Shown piece by piece: positions 38,942-49,806 of a stretch of DNA of 64,000 nucleotides. The notes beneath the pieces are model-generated. The model saw only the letters and a program-made list of their open reading frames with translations, made no database searches and was not told the DNA's origin. The stretch is from Ailanthus altissimus (lineage: Eukaryota > Streptophyta > Magnoliopsida > Sapindales > Simaroubaceae). The DNA is taken from NCBI GenBank assembly GCA_946807835.1, contig OX327695.1:28502501-28566500 (forward strand), written 5' to 3'. Made by a program: the position numbers and the translations under genes. How positions within the stretch are numbered: position 1 is the first letter of the stretch; each line of letters begins with the position of its first letter.

Positions 38942-41700
38942 TGTAGTACCCAATATCCACAACCGGTAAGAATAAGTATTTATATATATATATATGTATA
39001 TATACGTATTTTATTTGTATGTGGGTGATACTTGATTTATATATTGTTATTATTAGTGTTTGTATAGGTTAAGGACATACTATTAGCATTGAGTTTATTT
39101 GCAAGACTTTAGATTTATTTTAGGGACCAAATTGTAATCCTTTGAAAGTTTTAGGGGCAAATTTGTAAATACTAAAAATTAGCCTCTTAGTATAAAAATA
39201 CACTTTTGAAACCCTAATTCTCTCATTTTGGTCGAGCTATCCCTTTTAGAGTGAGAAAAGAGAGAAAGAAAGTGGAGAGAAAGAGAAGAAGAAAAAGAAG
39301 AAGAAGAAGAAGAAGAAGAAGAAGAAGAAGAAGAAGAAGAAGAAGAAATTGGAATTTTAGATTTTAAGAGGTATATCACAACTATTTCTCAATTTATTAG
39401 TGTTAATTAAGTTAATTCCTTTAATTTTTGATTTCTGAAAATATGTATAATTGAGTATTTGATGTGTATTTCGTAAGATATTGTGAGAATTGATGATGAT
39501 CTATGTAGAGAGCTTGATAAATCATGATGAATTGCAGAATTTTTATTTGACAGTCTCTTGATTCAGAAATTTAATAAATTGTTGTGATTCGATTCTGGTA
39601 TTGAATTTTGAGTATATTAAATTAGACATGTTAGGATTATCTAAGACTTTGAATCGATTGAAAATTCAAGAAATTGAATTTATAGTGAATTTACCAAAAT
39701 AACCCTGAAATTCTGGAAATTTCCTATATGAACAGTATGATACAGTGGAAAATAATTTTTTGCCTACTGAATGATCTTCAAAAATTACGAATTTGTGTAA
39801 TATGATAAGTTTATATGTCTAATAGGATATACTCAAAATTGAGAAGTTAGATCAATGTGGTTAAATTGTTTTGATTTTCTAAACAGTTTTAGCTTATTGC
39901 AGTATTTGATTAACAGATTTTTAAAGCTATGAAATAAAATAGTTTTAAAATACTTTTGACAGTGATTTTGAAGTGAAATATTTATCATGGATTTAGTTAT
40001 GTGTTAAGAGTAATTATGTGGTATTTTTATAATTTTTGAGTTAGTATATGATTTTATAAAATTGGGAGATTGAATACTGTTCAGTAAGTATCTTGATCCT
40101 GTCAGGTTAGTAGTTTGGATTCGATGGTGTGTATGGAATGGATTGTGTAAGAATTTTGATATAATATTCATACATAAGAAGGATATATGAGTCAAGAATG
40201 ATATATTCTGATTTTGGAGTAATTGGACATCATTTGATATATTAGAATATTTTGTTAAGTGTAAGTGTTCAGAATGACAGGTTTCGAGAAACCAAGTATT
40301 TAGACCAATTTGATGTGATAAATGCATTGTGTATAATTTTGTAAGCTATTTAAAGTATTTTGTGTGAATTGTGAGGCTTATGAAATAATTAATCTCCATT
40401 GATAGGTTAAGGAGATTTAAGCATTGTAGCTGAAAGTGCTAAGAAGTAAGTATACTAGACTTTTTACTGAAATCACAATAAACATAGTAAGTGTTATGAA
40501 TGATTTTGTAAATGTGATTAAGAATATGTTTATGTTATGTCAAAACATATTTTGATATGAAATGTGAAGGCATATGTTTATGAATGTGAGCATGAACATA
40601 CATGACATATATGTATTTTTAAAAGTGAGCTTTCAAAATAAAATGTGTTTAACAAAGAGGGCTTTTGAAGTGTAATATGTCAATGAGAAACATTTTGTTT
40701 TGAGGATGCTTGAACTCACTGTTGACTTAGTAGGCATCTTATGTGATTTGTGGAGCCTTTATGTGTGGCCTTTCCTTCGAGATTGGTATATGTTATGTGT
40801 TTCGCATGTGGGGAGGATCCTATTGGTACCTAAAGGAAGATTGAATCATCACATTCGTGTGGTGGCGTATTGGTGCATGTGAGAGGACTCACCGATGATC
40901 AGGGTGAGGGTTTGGCTTTTACCTTCGGGCATGAGCATTATATATGTGTTATTTAAAACCTCACTTGTACTATTCCTCTCATACGGCATGTCACCTACGA
41001 GTGACTTTTGGCTCATTATGTAATATGCGATATATAAGTCCTACTAAGTAGTAGTTGAGTGATAGTATTCCTATTATATATTTTGAAAGAATGTGTAAGC
41101 GCTTACATGATATGTGATTTGATAAGATTATGATTTTGATTGATCACAACATATCATACATATGCATTGTGTACATATATGTATTTGTATTTGATATATG
41201 AAAAACAAGTATGCTTACTGAGTTTTATACTCATTATAGTTTATGGTGATTTCAAGTAAATAAGGTACATTTGTGCTTAGCGAATTTGGCAAGGCTTCTA
41301 CTGTTCCTTGGGTTCCCTAAGTTGTTAGGTTGCTAAGTGTTTCATTTGGGGACACGTGAGATAAGATATTTGATTTGTCCATATTGAATAAATACTTATG
41401 TATTATTTTATTGTGTGTGATTGAATTTAGTTTAAGTTTCATCAAGTGTGGTAATGGATTGATTTTAAGTAAGAATTTGCAATGAATATATTCTGGGCTT
41501 TCGGTAACAAAGTTGTTACTGGTGACGTAGTAGAGTGTTAATCTCCGAGAAAACTCTGCGTATCTCTGGTTTTTTAATTGTCCCAGTCATAATTCAATTG
41601 CTATAATTCTGAAAGAAATTAAAATGAATGTGCTTAAAAATATTATTGAATGAATGTAAGTGATGTCGTGTGTCAGATCTTTTGGGTTTGGGGCGTGACA
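38942..41700 (+). mobile_element. Solo LTR, family A (copy 1), nested in family-B LTR
   Basis: A 2759-bp LTR beginning TGTAGTACCC and ending GGGGCGTGACA. It is flanked by perfect CCTTT repeats (38937-38941 and 41701-41705). It is strongly similar along its whole length to 42358-45107. The long LTR and GGGGCGTGACA end resemble Tekay/Del-type chromovirus LTRs; that assignment is inference. It carries a (GAA)n tract at about 39295-39347. The plus-strand frame 40700-40882, mirrored at 44080-44262, reflects LTR similarity and not a gene. Confidence 0.93.
39290..39347. repeat. (GAA)n microsatellite in family-A LTR
   Basis: About 17 uninterrupted AAG/GAA triplets. The matching position of the sister LTR (42694-42722) has only short, interrupted triplets. 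The tract accounts for the poly-Ser frame on the minus strand. Confidence 0.9.
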
Positions 41701-41835
41701 CCTTTAATATGTAATGATTGTATTTATTACAAAGTCTTATGTTTCCGCTATATATCTATATGTATGAGATATGTATATTTTGTTGTTAAATACATACTCC
41801 ACATACAAACACCCTTAAATAATCAACACCCAACA

Positions 41836-42357
41836 ACTACCAGCTAAAAGTTGATGACCCAAACCTCAAACAAGCCTACCTCAATTCAATCCCAAAACCT
41901 CTAAGCTAAAAAGCATACGGACACCTAAAAGCTAAAGGTCTCACCTTGGCCCAAGCTTCGTTCGGTCTGATCCATTAAACTATCCTACAAGCCCTTGACA
42001 AATTATGTGCCTGACATAATTGTTTCAAGGAGTTTGATCACACAGGAAAGAAAATTCAAAAAGCTTCTAAAGGACTGGATCTTTTGATCAAATATCTCAA
42101 GAATAACGGTTCGTGTCACTGTTCCACCAACAAAAGAAAGCACTTTTAAAAGAATATGTTTTTCAAAACCTATGCCCAAGCCTAAATACAAAAAGAGGCA
42201 ATTCTTTAAAAGAAAGACAATTTTTCTCCAAAAAGAATTTGACAAGTGCTATATTTACAAGAACAATGGACATTTTGTAAAACTTTGTCCTTGTAGGGAT
42301 AATAAAAAGGTTTTCTCTCAAATTAAAATTGTTTTCCCTTTTATTCCAAAAGATCAT
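41836..42357 (+). pseudogene. Pararetroviral coat 3' part and zinc-knuckle remnant
   Basis: Viral sequence resumes after the ACTAC target duplication. The 42172-42378 frame is Lys/Arg-rich (MPKPKYKKRQFFKRKTIF). It then contains a damaged CCHC knuckle (KCYIYKNNGHFVKLCP) in which the second Cys of the C-x2-C pair is Tyr. Such knuckles bind viral RNA in the coat protein. It is cut by the second family-A LTR at 42358. Confidence 0.7.
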
Positions 42358-45107
42358 TGTAGTAACCAGTATCCATAACCGGTAAAAATATGTATATTTA
42401 TATATATAAATATACGTATTTTATTTGTATGTGGGTGATCCTTGATTTATATATTGTTATTAGTAGTATTTTTATAGGTTAAGGATATACTATTAGTATT
42501 GGGTTTATTTGCAAGACTTTGGAATTATTTTAGGGACCAAATTGTTATACTTTGAAAGTTTTGGGGGTGAATTCGTAAATACCAAAAATTAACCACTTAG
42601 TATAAAAATACACTTTTAAAAACTCTAATTCTCTCATTTTTGTCGAGCTACCCATTTTTAGAGAGAGAAGAGAGAAATAAAGGAGAGAGAAAGAGAAGAA
42701 GAAAAAGAAAAAGAAGAAGAAATTGGAATTTTGGATCTTTAGAGGTATATCACAACTAATTATCAATTTATTGGTGTTAATTAAGTTAATTTCTTTAAGT
42801 TTTGATTTCTGGAAATATGTATAATTAAGGATTTGATGTGTATTTCGTTTGATGTTGTGAAAATTGATGATGATCTATAAGATAGTTTGATAAATCATGA
42901 TGAATTATGAAATTTTTGCTGGATAACCTCTTGATCTAGGAATTTTATAAATTGTTGTGATTCGATTCTGGTTTTGAATTTTGATTATATGAAATTAGAC
43001 ATGTTTAGGATCATCTGAGACTTTGAATCGACTGAAAATCTCGGAAATTGAATTTGTAGTGAATTTACCAAAATGACCCTGGAATTCTGGAAATTTCCTG
43101 TGTGAACAGTATGATACAGTGGAAAATAATTTTTGACCTGCTGAATGATCTTTAAAAATTGTGAATTTGTGGAATATGATAATTTTATATGTCTAATATG
43201 ATATACTCGGAATTGAGAATTTGGATCAATGTGGTTGAAGTGTTATGAATTTCTAAAGTGTATCAGCTCATTGTAGTATTTGATTAACAGATTTTTAAAG
43301 TTATGAAATAAAATAGTTTTAAAATACTTTTGGCAGTTATTTGGAAGCCAAATATTTATCATGGACTGAGATATGTGTCAAGAGTAATTATGTGGCAGTT
43401 TTATAATTTTTGAGTTAGTATATGATTTTATAAAATTTGGAGATTGAATGCTGTTCAGTAAGTATCGTGATCCTGTCAGGTTTGTAGTTTGGATTCGATG
43501 GTGTGTATGGAATGGATTGTGTAGGAATTTTGATATAATATTCATATATAAGAAGTATATATGAGTCAAGAATGATATATTCTGATTTCGGAGTAATTGG
43601 ACATCATTTGATGTATTAGAAAGTTTTGTTAAGTGTAAGTGGTCAGAATGACAGGTTTTGAGAAACCAAATATTTAGACCAATTTGATGTGATAAATGCA
43701 TTGTGTATAATTTTGTAAGCTATTTAAAGTATTTTGTATGAATTGTGAGGCTTATGAAAAGATTAATCTCCATTGATAGGTTAAGGAGATTTAAGCCTTG
43801 TAGCTGAAAGTGTTAAGAGGTAAGTATACTAGACTTACTACTGGAATCACAATAAACATAATAATTGTTTTGTATGATTTTGTAAATGGGGTTAAGAATA
43901 TGTTTATGATATGTCAAAGTATATTTTGATATGAAATGTGAATATATGTTTATGAATGTGAGTATTGACATTGAGCATGGACATACATGTGTTTTTTGAA
44001 AGTGAGCTTTCCAAAATAAGATGCGTTTAACAAAGAAAGCTTTTGAAGTGTAATATGTCCATGAGAAATATTTTGTGATTTGAGGGTACTTGAACTCACT
44101 GTTAACTTAGTAGGCATTTTATGTGATTTGTGGAGCCTTTATGTGTGGCCTTTCCTTCGGGATTGGTATATGTTATGTGTTCCGTATGTAGGGAGGATCC
44201 TATTGGTACCTAAAGGAAGTCTGAGTCATCACATTCGTGTGGTGGCGTATAGGTACATGTGAGAGGACTCACCGATGATCAGGGTGAGGGTTTGGCTTTT
44301 ACCTTCGGGCATAAGCGTTATATATGTGTGATTTAAAGACCTCACTTGTACTATTCCTCTCATACGGTACGTCACCTACGAGTGACATTTGGCTCATTAT
44401 GTGATATGTGATATGTAAGTCCTACTAAGTAGTAGTTGAGTAATGGTATTCCTATTATGTGTTTTGAAAGAATGTGTAAGCGCTTACATGATATGTGATT
44501 TGATAAGATTATGATTTTGATTGATCACAGCATATCATACATATGCATTGTGTACATATATGTATTTGTATTTTATATATGAAAAATTAGTATGCTTACT
44601 GAGTTTTATACTCATTATAGTTTATGGTGATTTCAGGTAAATAAGGTACATGTGTGCTTAGCGGATTTGGCAAGGCTTCTGCTGTTCCTTGGGTTCCCTA
44701 AGTTGCTAGGTTGTTGTGTGTTTCATTTGGGGACACGTGGGATAGGATATTTGGTTTGTCCCTATTGAATAAATACTTATGTATTATTTCATTGTGTGTG
44801 GATTGGATTTGGTTTAAGTTTTATAAAGTGTAGTTATTGGATGATTTTAAGTAAGAATTTGCAATGGATATATTCTGGGCTCCCGGTAACAAAGTTGCTA
44901 CTGGTGACGTAGTAGAGTGTTAATCTCTGAGAAAACTCTGCGTATCTCCGGTTTAATAATTGTCCCAGTCATAATTCAATTGCTATAATTCTGAAAGAAA
45001 TTGAAATGAAAGTTGAAAATTTTGTGTAATATTATTTATGAGTGCACATGCAGTGAATGAATGTAAGTGATGTCGTGTGTCGAATCTTTTGAGTCTGGGG
45101 CGTGACA
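42358..45107 (+). mobile_element. Solo LTR, family A (copy 2), inserted in the pararetrovirus
   Basis: A 2750-bp LTR beginning TGTAGTAACC and ending GGGGCGTGACA. It has a perfect 5-bp target duplication ATCAT (42353-42357 and 45108-45112). It is colinear with copy 1 at 38942-41700. Each copy has its own, different target duplication, so they are independent insertions and not the two LTRs of one element. No internal domain. Confidence 0.94.
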
Positions 45108-46178
45108 ATCATGATCTATAGTCACTATTCTTTGAATAATTTAACCCAGACGAAGAAACCTTATTTGAATTAACCCCTAACACTTCAAGGTTTTCAGATT
45201 CTTCTCATTATAAGATCCATAGTTTCTTAGCCCAAACAATTCCCATGATTGAATTAAAAATCATTTCCACCAAATATGATGAAGTTATAAAGGTCTCAGT
45301 CTCCTTGATATTAGAGTTGCTACCTCTATCTTAAATCCATACATTCTCTCAAAACCCTTCTTGAAATCCTATAACCAAACTTTTAAAGCTGTTAACGATG
45401 AACTATTTATAATCAATATGATAAGTAAGTAGGTTTATCTTGAATTTTCTCTCGGTGTGGTCATTTCTCATAAGTTGCTTGGTTCAAATCTCCCTGGTAA
45501 GAATATTATCATTGGTTTTAACATTATCCACAAGCTGATCGAAAAGAAAGGTCATCTCGACAGCTAGTGGCCTTAAATATAAAAAATTACTTTCTTCTAT
45601 GGACCAAGACACTTAATTACTTCACCATGGACTCACTTAATCCAATCACAAACCGCCTCATAGCCCAATCTACTGTAAACTCTCACTCAGAATTCCTCCT
45701 AAAGTGTCTACATTCTTTATGAAAAAATCCTGTATTTTTTATGTTCCTACCATTAAAAAAGAATGAAAACATTAACCCACCAAAGCCAATCACCTCGACA
45801 TAAACCCTGAACACATTTCTTTAGTAGTATCTGAGTTAATCCAACTATTACATGAAAATTTAATTAAGCCCACAAATTTGTAATTAGGCTTGCCAAGCCA
45901 TTTATGTAAATAAAACAAGTGAATAGAATTGTGGTAAACTCAGACTTATCATAAACTACTAACCCTTAAACCAATTTTTCAAGACGATAAATTCTCCTTG
46001 CCAAATAAAGCGACTTTGTTTTCTAACCTAACCAATGCCAAGATTTTCTCAAAATTTAACTTAAAAAATGGATTTTAGCAGCTAAGAATTAACCCATAAG
46101 ATAGACACAAAATTGCTTTTTACCTACCAGATTAACACTAACAATAGATCGTCATGCATTTTGAGCTCAAAATAACCC
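45108..46178 (+). pseudogene. Pararetroviral protease and reverse transcriptase remnant
   Basis: After the LTR the viral reading continues through a protease-like region. From about 45880 there is an RT segment recognisable by its order of short blocks, including a degraded SKFNLKNGF stretch near 46045 that corresponds to the first catalytic-Asp block; the Asp appears as Asn. Multiple stops are present. The RT breaks off before the YxDD-type active site, at the junction with MCA intron DNA at 46179. Confidence 0.7.
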
Positions 46179-49100
46179 TGTACTAACTCTACCTGTAATG
46201 GTCAGATTTGACTATATGCCCTGTACTGCTGCATAACTATGCTAAAGCATGTCCTGCCAATTTATGCTAATGATTTAAACCTCTTCATTATGAGAAATTC
46301 TTGTATGGTGCTGTCGCCACGGGGCCATCCAGTCAAAGTATGCTACATAATTCAATTCCTTTGTCTTAATCAATCCTATGATTGGTTGATTTTAAAGAAA
46401 ATGTGTTGATGGCATGTTCTTAGTGGATGGTCCCATGGATGACGTGATGGGGCGCGATCATATAAGAATTTCTCCTTAATCATACATTGTCACCGATTTC
46501 TATGTGACATATTTTATATCCCATACATAAATGTTATTGACAAATTTTTGTTGCCAAATTTCCATTCTACATTTTCCAATCATACTCTTCCTGTCTAAGC
46601 AGGTTGTCCATCTTGCAGGTTTAAAGACGTTCTTCTATCCTTGTGGCACATTTTCAAAGATAGCCACTGTCGCCACTAACAGGCACATGTGTAAGTATAA
46701 GTTCTATTCTAATGCTCTGTTCAGTTTGGAACTTTTAAATTATTCAACCTCTGGTTACTTATAATAGAATTAGAACCTTAGTATTTATGCCAAATCTGAA
46801 GGTTCGGAAATCCAAGGTGCTTTCTGTTTGCCTTTGGAATTCTTTTTATTATTACTTATTTTTCATTTGAGAGCTCTTTCAGAATAGTATGCTAAGTTTG
46901 AGGCTAAAAGGTGGTTTTTTTTTTTTCTTTTACTGACGATTAGGAGGATTTAGTTTGGGAATACTTCTTTTATTGGTTGAAGTATATGCGCTCTTTGTTA
47001 AGAATCTGATACGATTTTGTTGCTAACTTGACGGTACCTAGTGATTCTAATGCTTAGAGGTTTCTACTGGATTGTTTTTATCTGGCTTTGTGCAATTTAT
47101 AATTCTGACATGCAATAGTTGGATTTAGTGGAAATGGAAAGATCATACAATTATGGTCTAATCATTACATCTGCTCTGCGTTTTTATTCATGGTTTTGAG
47201 ATCACTTAGAAGCTAATACAGCATAATTTTATCTTCATGATTGTCGTCAGCATCTGCAGAAGCATGTAATGAACACTCATGGCATACTCATTGATATTGT
47301 CATGCTGTTGCTGTACTTGCTGCATCAGAAGGAAGCTTCGTAAGATGTTGAACATCACGGTATTTTCTCTTTGGTGCTGCCACATCTTGATCTCTTTATC
47401 TCAGTACACCCTAGATTAGAGATATATCCTGCCGAATGTTGTTTCCTCTATTCTTTTCCCGCGTCTGAAGTCATTTAACTATTGTTACCTTGGTCTGTAA
47501 TGATAAAAGGTGATTCTTATCATAACCATTTTCTTAAAATCATTTGCCTAAATAAAATCTGTCTATTTATGATCTTTCATGTGCAAGACCATACCTCCGG
47601 AAGAGAGTGGATGAAGTCTTGATCTTTTATCTATTTTTTTCTACAAATATTCTGCTTGCTTAATATATCTTCCTTCTGCAGGGAGGCTTTGTTGATTATT
47701 TTCTGTCACATTTAATGTGTTGCTGCTGTGCCCTTGTCCAAGAGTGGCGTGAAGTGGAGATCCGTGGTGTATATGGTATGTCTTATGCCTTCTGTCATTA
47801 AGTTTAAAGATAGGGTGAGGTTGTTTTCTCCCACCAAAATATTTTTCAAACCCATTTAGTTAATAAACCCATCAACAGAATTTTAAATTTTGAAATTTAC
47901 TCTTTCAACCCACCTAAAAACCAATTATACCCTTATTAAAATAAAGTATCTTTAGAAAAATAAATAAATAAATTATCTTCTTATGATTTATCTCACGGTT
48001 TCTTCCTCCCGTTCTTTGTTTCTCTAAGTTTAACTCTTATCCTTTTCCTGTCAGATTGTCCATTATTTACACTAGTGGTCTTATAATGGACAGTTGGAAA
48101 TACAAGACAGATTAAAGAAATACTTGATAGGTAATGAAACTCTATTTGAACCGCGCTGAATAACAAATTCAAACACTTAAACAATTAATCTATCTCACAT
48201 CATTTTTCTTTTTCTTTATTTTTTTAAAAAAAGAAACAAAATGAGAAAAAGGCTTGAACTAGGAGAATTTTTTGGCCAAGTCTTGCAAGATCTTGAATTA
48301 GGAAGGCTTTTTCAGCCGAATTAAAAACATTCATGGCTGATTACAAAGATAATTCTAACCTTGATTCCCTACGAACTATTTTCATGCCAAGGTTTAGTGT
48401 AATTTAGTGAACTATTTACAGGAACGCCAACTACAGAGGTGGGCTTTAGAGAGAGAAAGAGCTCCAAGACTTTGCTTGTGATGTTTTTCTGTCAAAGTTT
48501 AGATGCTGTCGGAAGTACGAATAGAACGATGCGGAGCAATATAAATATTTAATCATATTCGTTGGCTAAAATAGTAATTTAAGTTATGGGTATTCAGTAA
48601 TAAAAAATATTATTTAATAGTGGGTGTGTAAAGTATTTTGGTGGGCACCCTTAAAGATATACTCAATCATGCTGCATCATCTAGACACAGCAATTTCTTC
48701 TTAATTCTTGGAATTTTCTTATATTTCTTCCCCTTTCTGTTTTGTTGCAAAACCAACTTTGCAGCGGGTCCTGAGAAGACGAAGATAAGCCCTCCACCCT
48801 CGTAGTTCATGGAATCATAATAGAAAAATCTAAAACTCATTTTGCAGCTGTTTGGAGATTCATGGGCCTTGAAACCAAAATAGAGGTAATTACCAGTTGC
48901 TGCTTGTATATAAAAACTTATATTGGCAATTCTGAGCCATGAATTTTTAACCTTATGTAAAGTAATCTCCTTCAGATTGGGCATATGATGTATCATAGAC
49001 TAATTTTTTGAGTTAATTAAATGTTTTTGTGCACTCATGTTGACTAACCGTCGACTGAAAATGCATGGTAATCCATATTTCCATGGACTGCCTTAACATT

Positions 49101-49532
49101 ATGTAACATTATGAAACTCACCCCTTTATGAACAAAATCAGAACGGGATTTTGCTGCCATCACTTTTGCTGGTCACTCAAATTTACAGTGCCATACGAGG
49201 TTGCTGGTGGCACATCACTCAGTAAATTGATACACACCATGAAGCTGAAATGGGAAAATAATGCATATTTCAATACCAAATTAATTGTTAGTTTGAAGTG
49301 AACATATAAAATCAAGAGCCATGGCCACTCTTTGTAGAGTTCCCCGATTTTTTTCATGACATTTTAAGTTTTCTTTACCAGTTTCAAGTTTTTCAAGTCT
49401 CTCCATTACAGTCCCAATCCCAAAGAGGAAAACTTGGAACAGTTTTATGCTAGAGCTGTTGCATTTTAGTCTTAAACCTAGAATCAATATCAGATTTTCT
49501 TCTTGCTGCAAGAGTGGATTGCTATTGGAAAT
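46179..49532 (+). pseudogene. Duplicated MCA 3' fragment (exons 4-7), pseudogene
   Basis: Colinear with 22846-26211, starting inside MCA intron 3. Exon equivalents are 46619-46690, 47251-47359, 47682-47775 and 48765 onward. Exon 5 is 109 nt against 107 because of a two-base insertion (GAACACTCATGG for GAACTCATGG), which shifts the frame. Exon 6 changes an Asp codon to Tyr. Exon 7 has a premature TAG at 48803-48805. Exons 1-3 and the promoter are missing. Splice sites are largely kept, so a transcript is possible but no functional channel. Confidence 0.92.
47813..48650. mobile_element. MULE-like element, duplicated copy
   Basis: The same element as at 24467-25329, with the same 9-bp flanks TTAAAGATA (47804-47812 and 48651-48659) and the same termini. 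It is about 25 bp shorter because of internal indels. It was carried along by the segmental duplication. Confidence 0.75.
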
Positions 49533-49540
49533 ATTATGAT

Positions 49541-49610
49541 CATCTGCAAGTTATTCCAAACTTTAAGAATCACCTCATCTGCAAGTTATTCCAAACTTTA
49601 AGAATCACCA
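49541..49610. repeat. 35-bp tandem duplication at the deletion junction
   Basis: CATCTGCAAGTTATTCCAAA begins at 49541 and again at 49576, a period of 35 bp. The unit occurs once in the upstream block (from about 30311). It sits within 10 bp of the point (49532/49536) where MCA-derived sequence meets PPR-flanking sequence, so it is probably a repair scar. Confidence 0.85.
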
Positions 49611-49806
49611 AACACAATGATATCCACCTGTATATTCACTCTTTAAGAGTTCACTCTGTAATGACATGATAAAATACAACGGAAATGGCATAGTTTAGTA
49701 ATGTAACTTACATTCTCGCCAAAACCTTTTTGATATCAAGTTCCGGACTCTTTCTCCTACATAGGTGGCTGCTTAGGAACAGTAGTTATCAAAATTGATT
49801 TCTGAT

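Larger units (their letters stand above)
36962..41835 (+). mobile_element. Solo LTR, family B, inserted in the pararetrovirus
   Basis: It begins TGTTAGGGTTTGTGC and ends ACACCCAACA, near-inverted termini with the TG..CA rule. It is flanked by a perfect 5-bp target duplication ACTAC (36957-36961 and 41836-41840). Excising it rejoins the viral coat region in frame across the site, which confirms the boundaries. It is itself split by a family-A LTR at 38942-41700, leaving about 2.1 kb of its own sequence. No primer site, gag or pol is present, so it is a solo LTR. Confidence 0.9.
33865..46178 (+). mobile_element. Degenerate endogenous caulimovirid (petuvirus-like), interrupted by LTRs
   Basis: Viral remnants appear in the order primer site (34037), 30K-type movement protein (about 34490-35345), coat-protein region (36517-36801 and 41836-42180), zinc-knuckle region (42181-42357), protease region (45113-45560) and reverse transcriptase (about 45880-46145). 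The order in one orientation fits a single-polyprotein caulimovirid such as petuviruses. Every domain carries stops and frameshifts, so it is not expressible as a polyprotein. It is split by solo LTRs at 36962-41835 and 42358-45107. It ends inside the RT, where MCA-derived DNA begins at 46179. RNase H is not seen. The left boundary before 34037 is uncertain. A Ty3/gypsy source is disfavoured by the movement protein. Confidence 0.82.

Noticed and set aside
39179..39379. Poly-serine minus-strand frame
   Set aside because: It is produced by the GAA microsatellite inside the family-A LTR; no protein features.
40700..44262. Paired 60-codon frames (40700-40882 and 44080-44262) and paired 107-codon minus frames that look conserved
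   Set aside because: They lie at equivalent positions in two copies of the same LTR. Their similarity comes from the LTR family, not from protein constraint.
38942..45107. The two family-A LTRs as 5' and 3' LTRs of one retrotransposon
   Set aside because: Each has its own, different 5-bp target duplication (CCTTT, ATCAT). The DNA between them is viral coat sequence plus part of a family-B LTR, not gag-pol.
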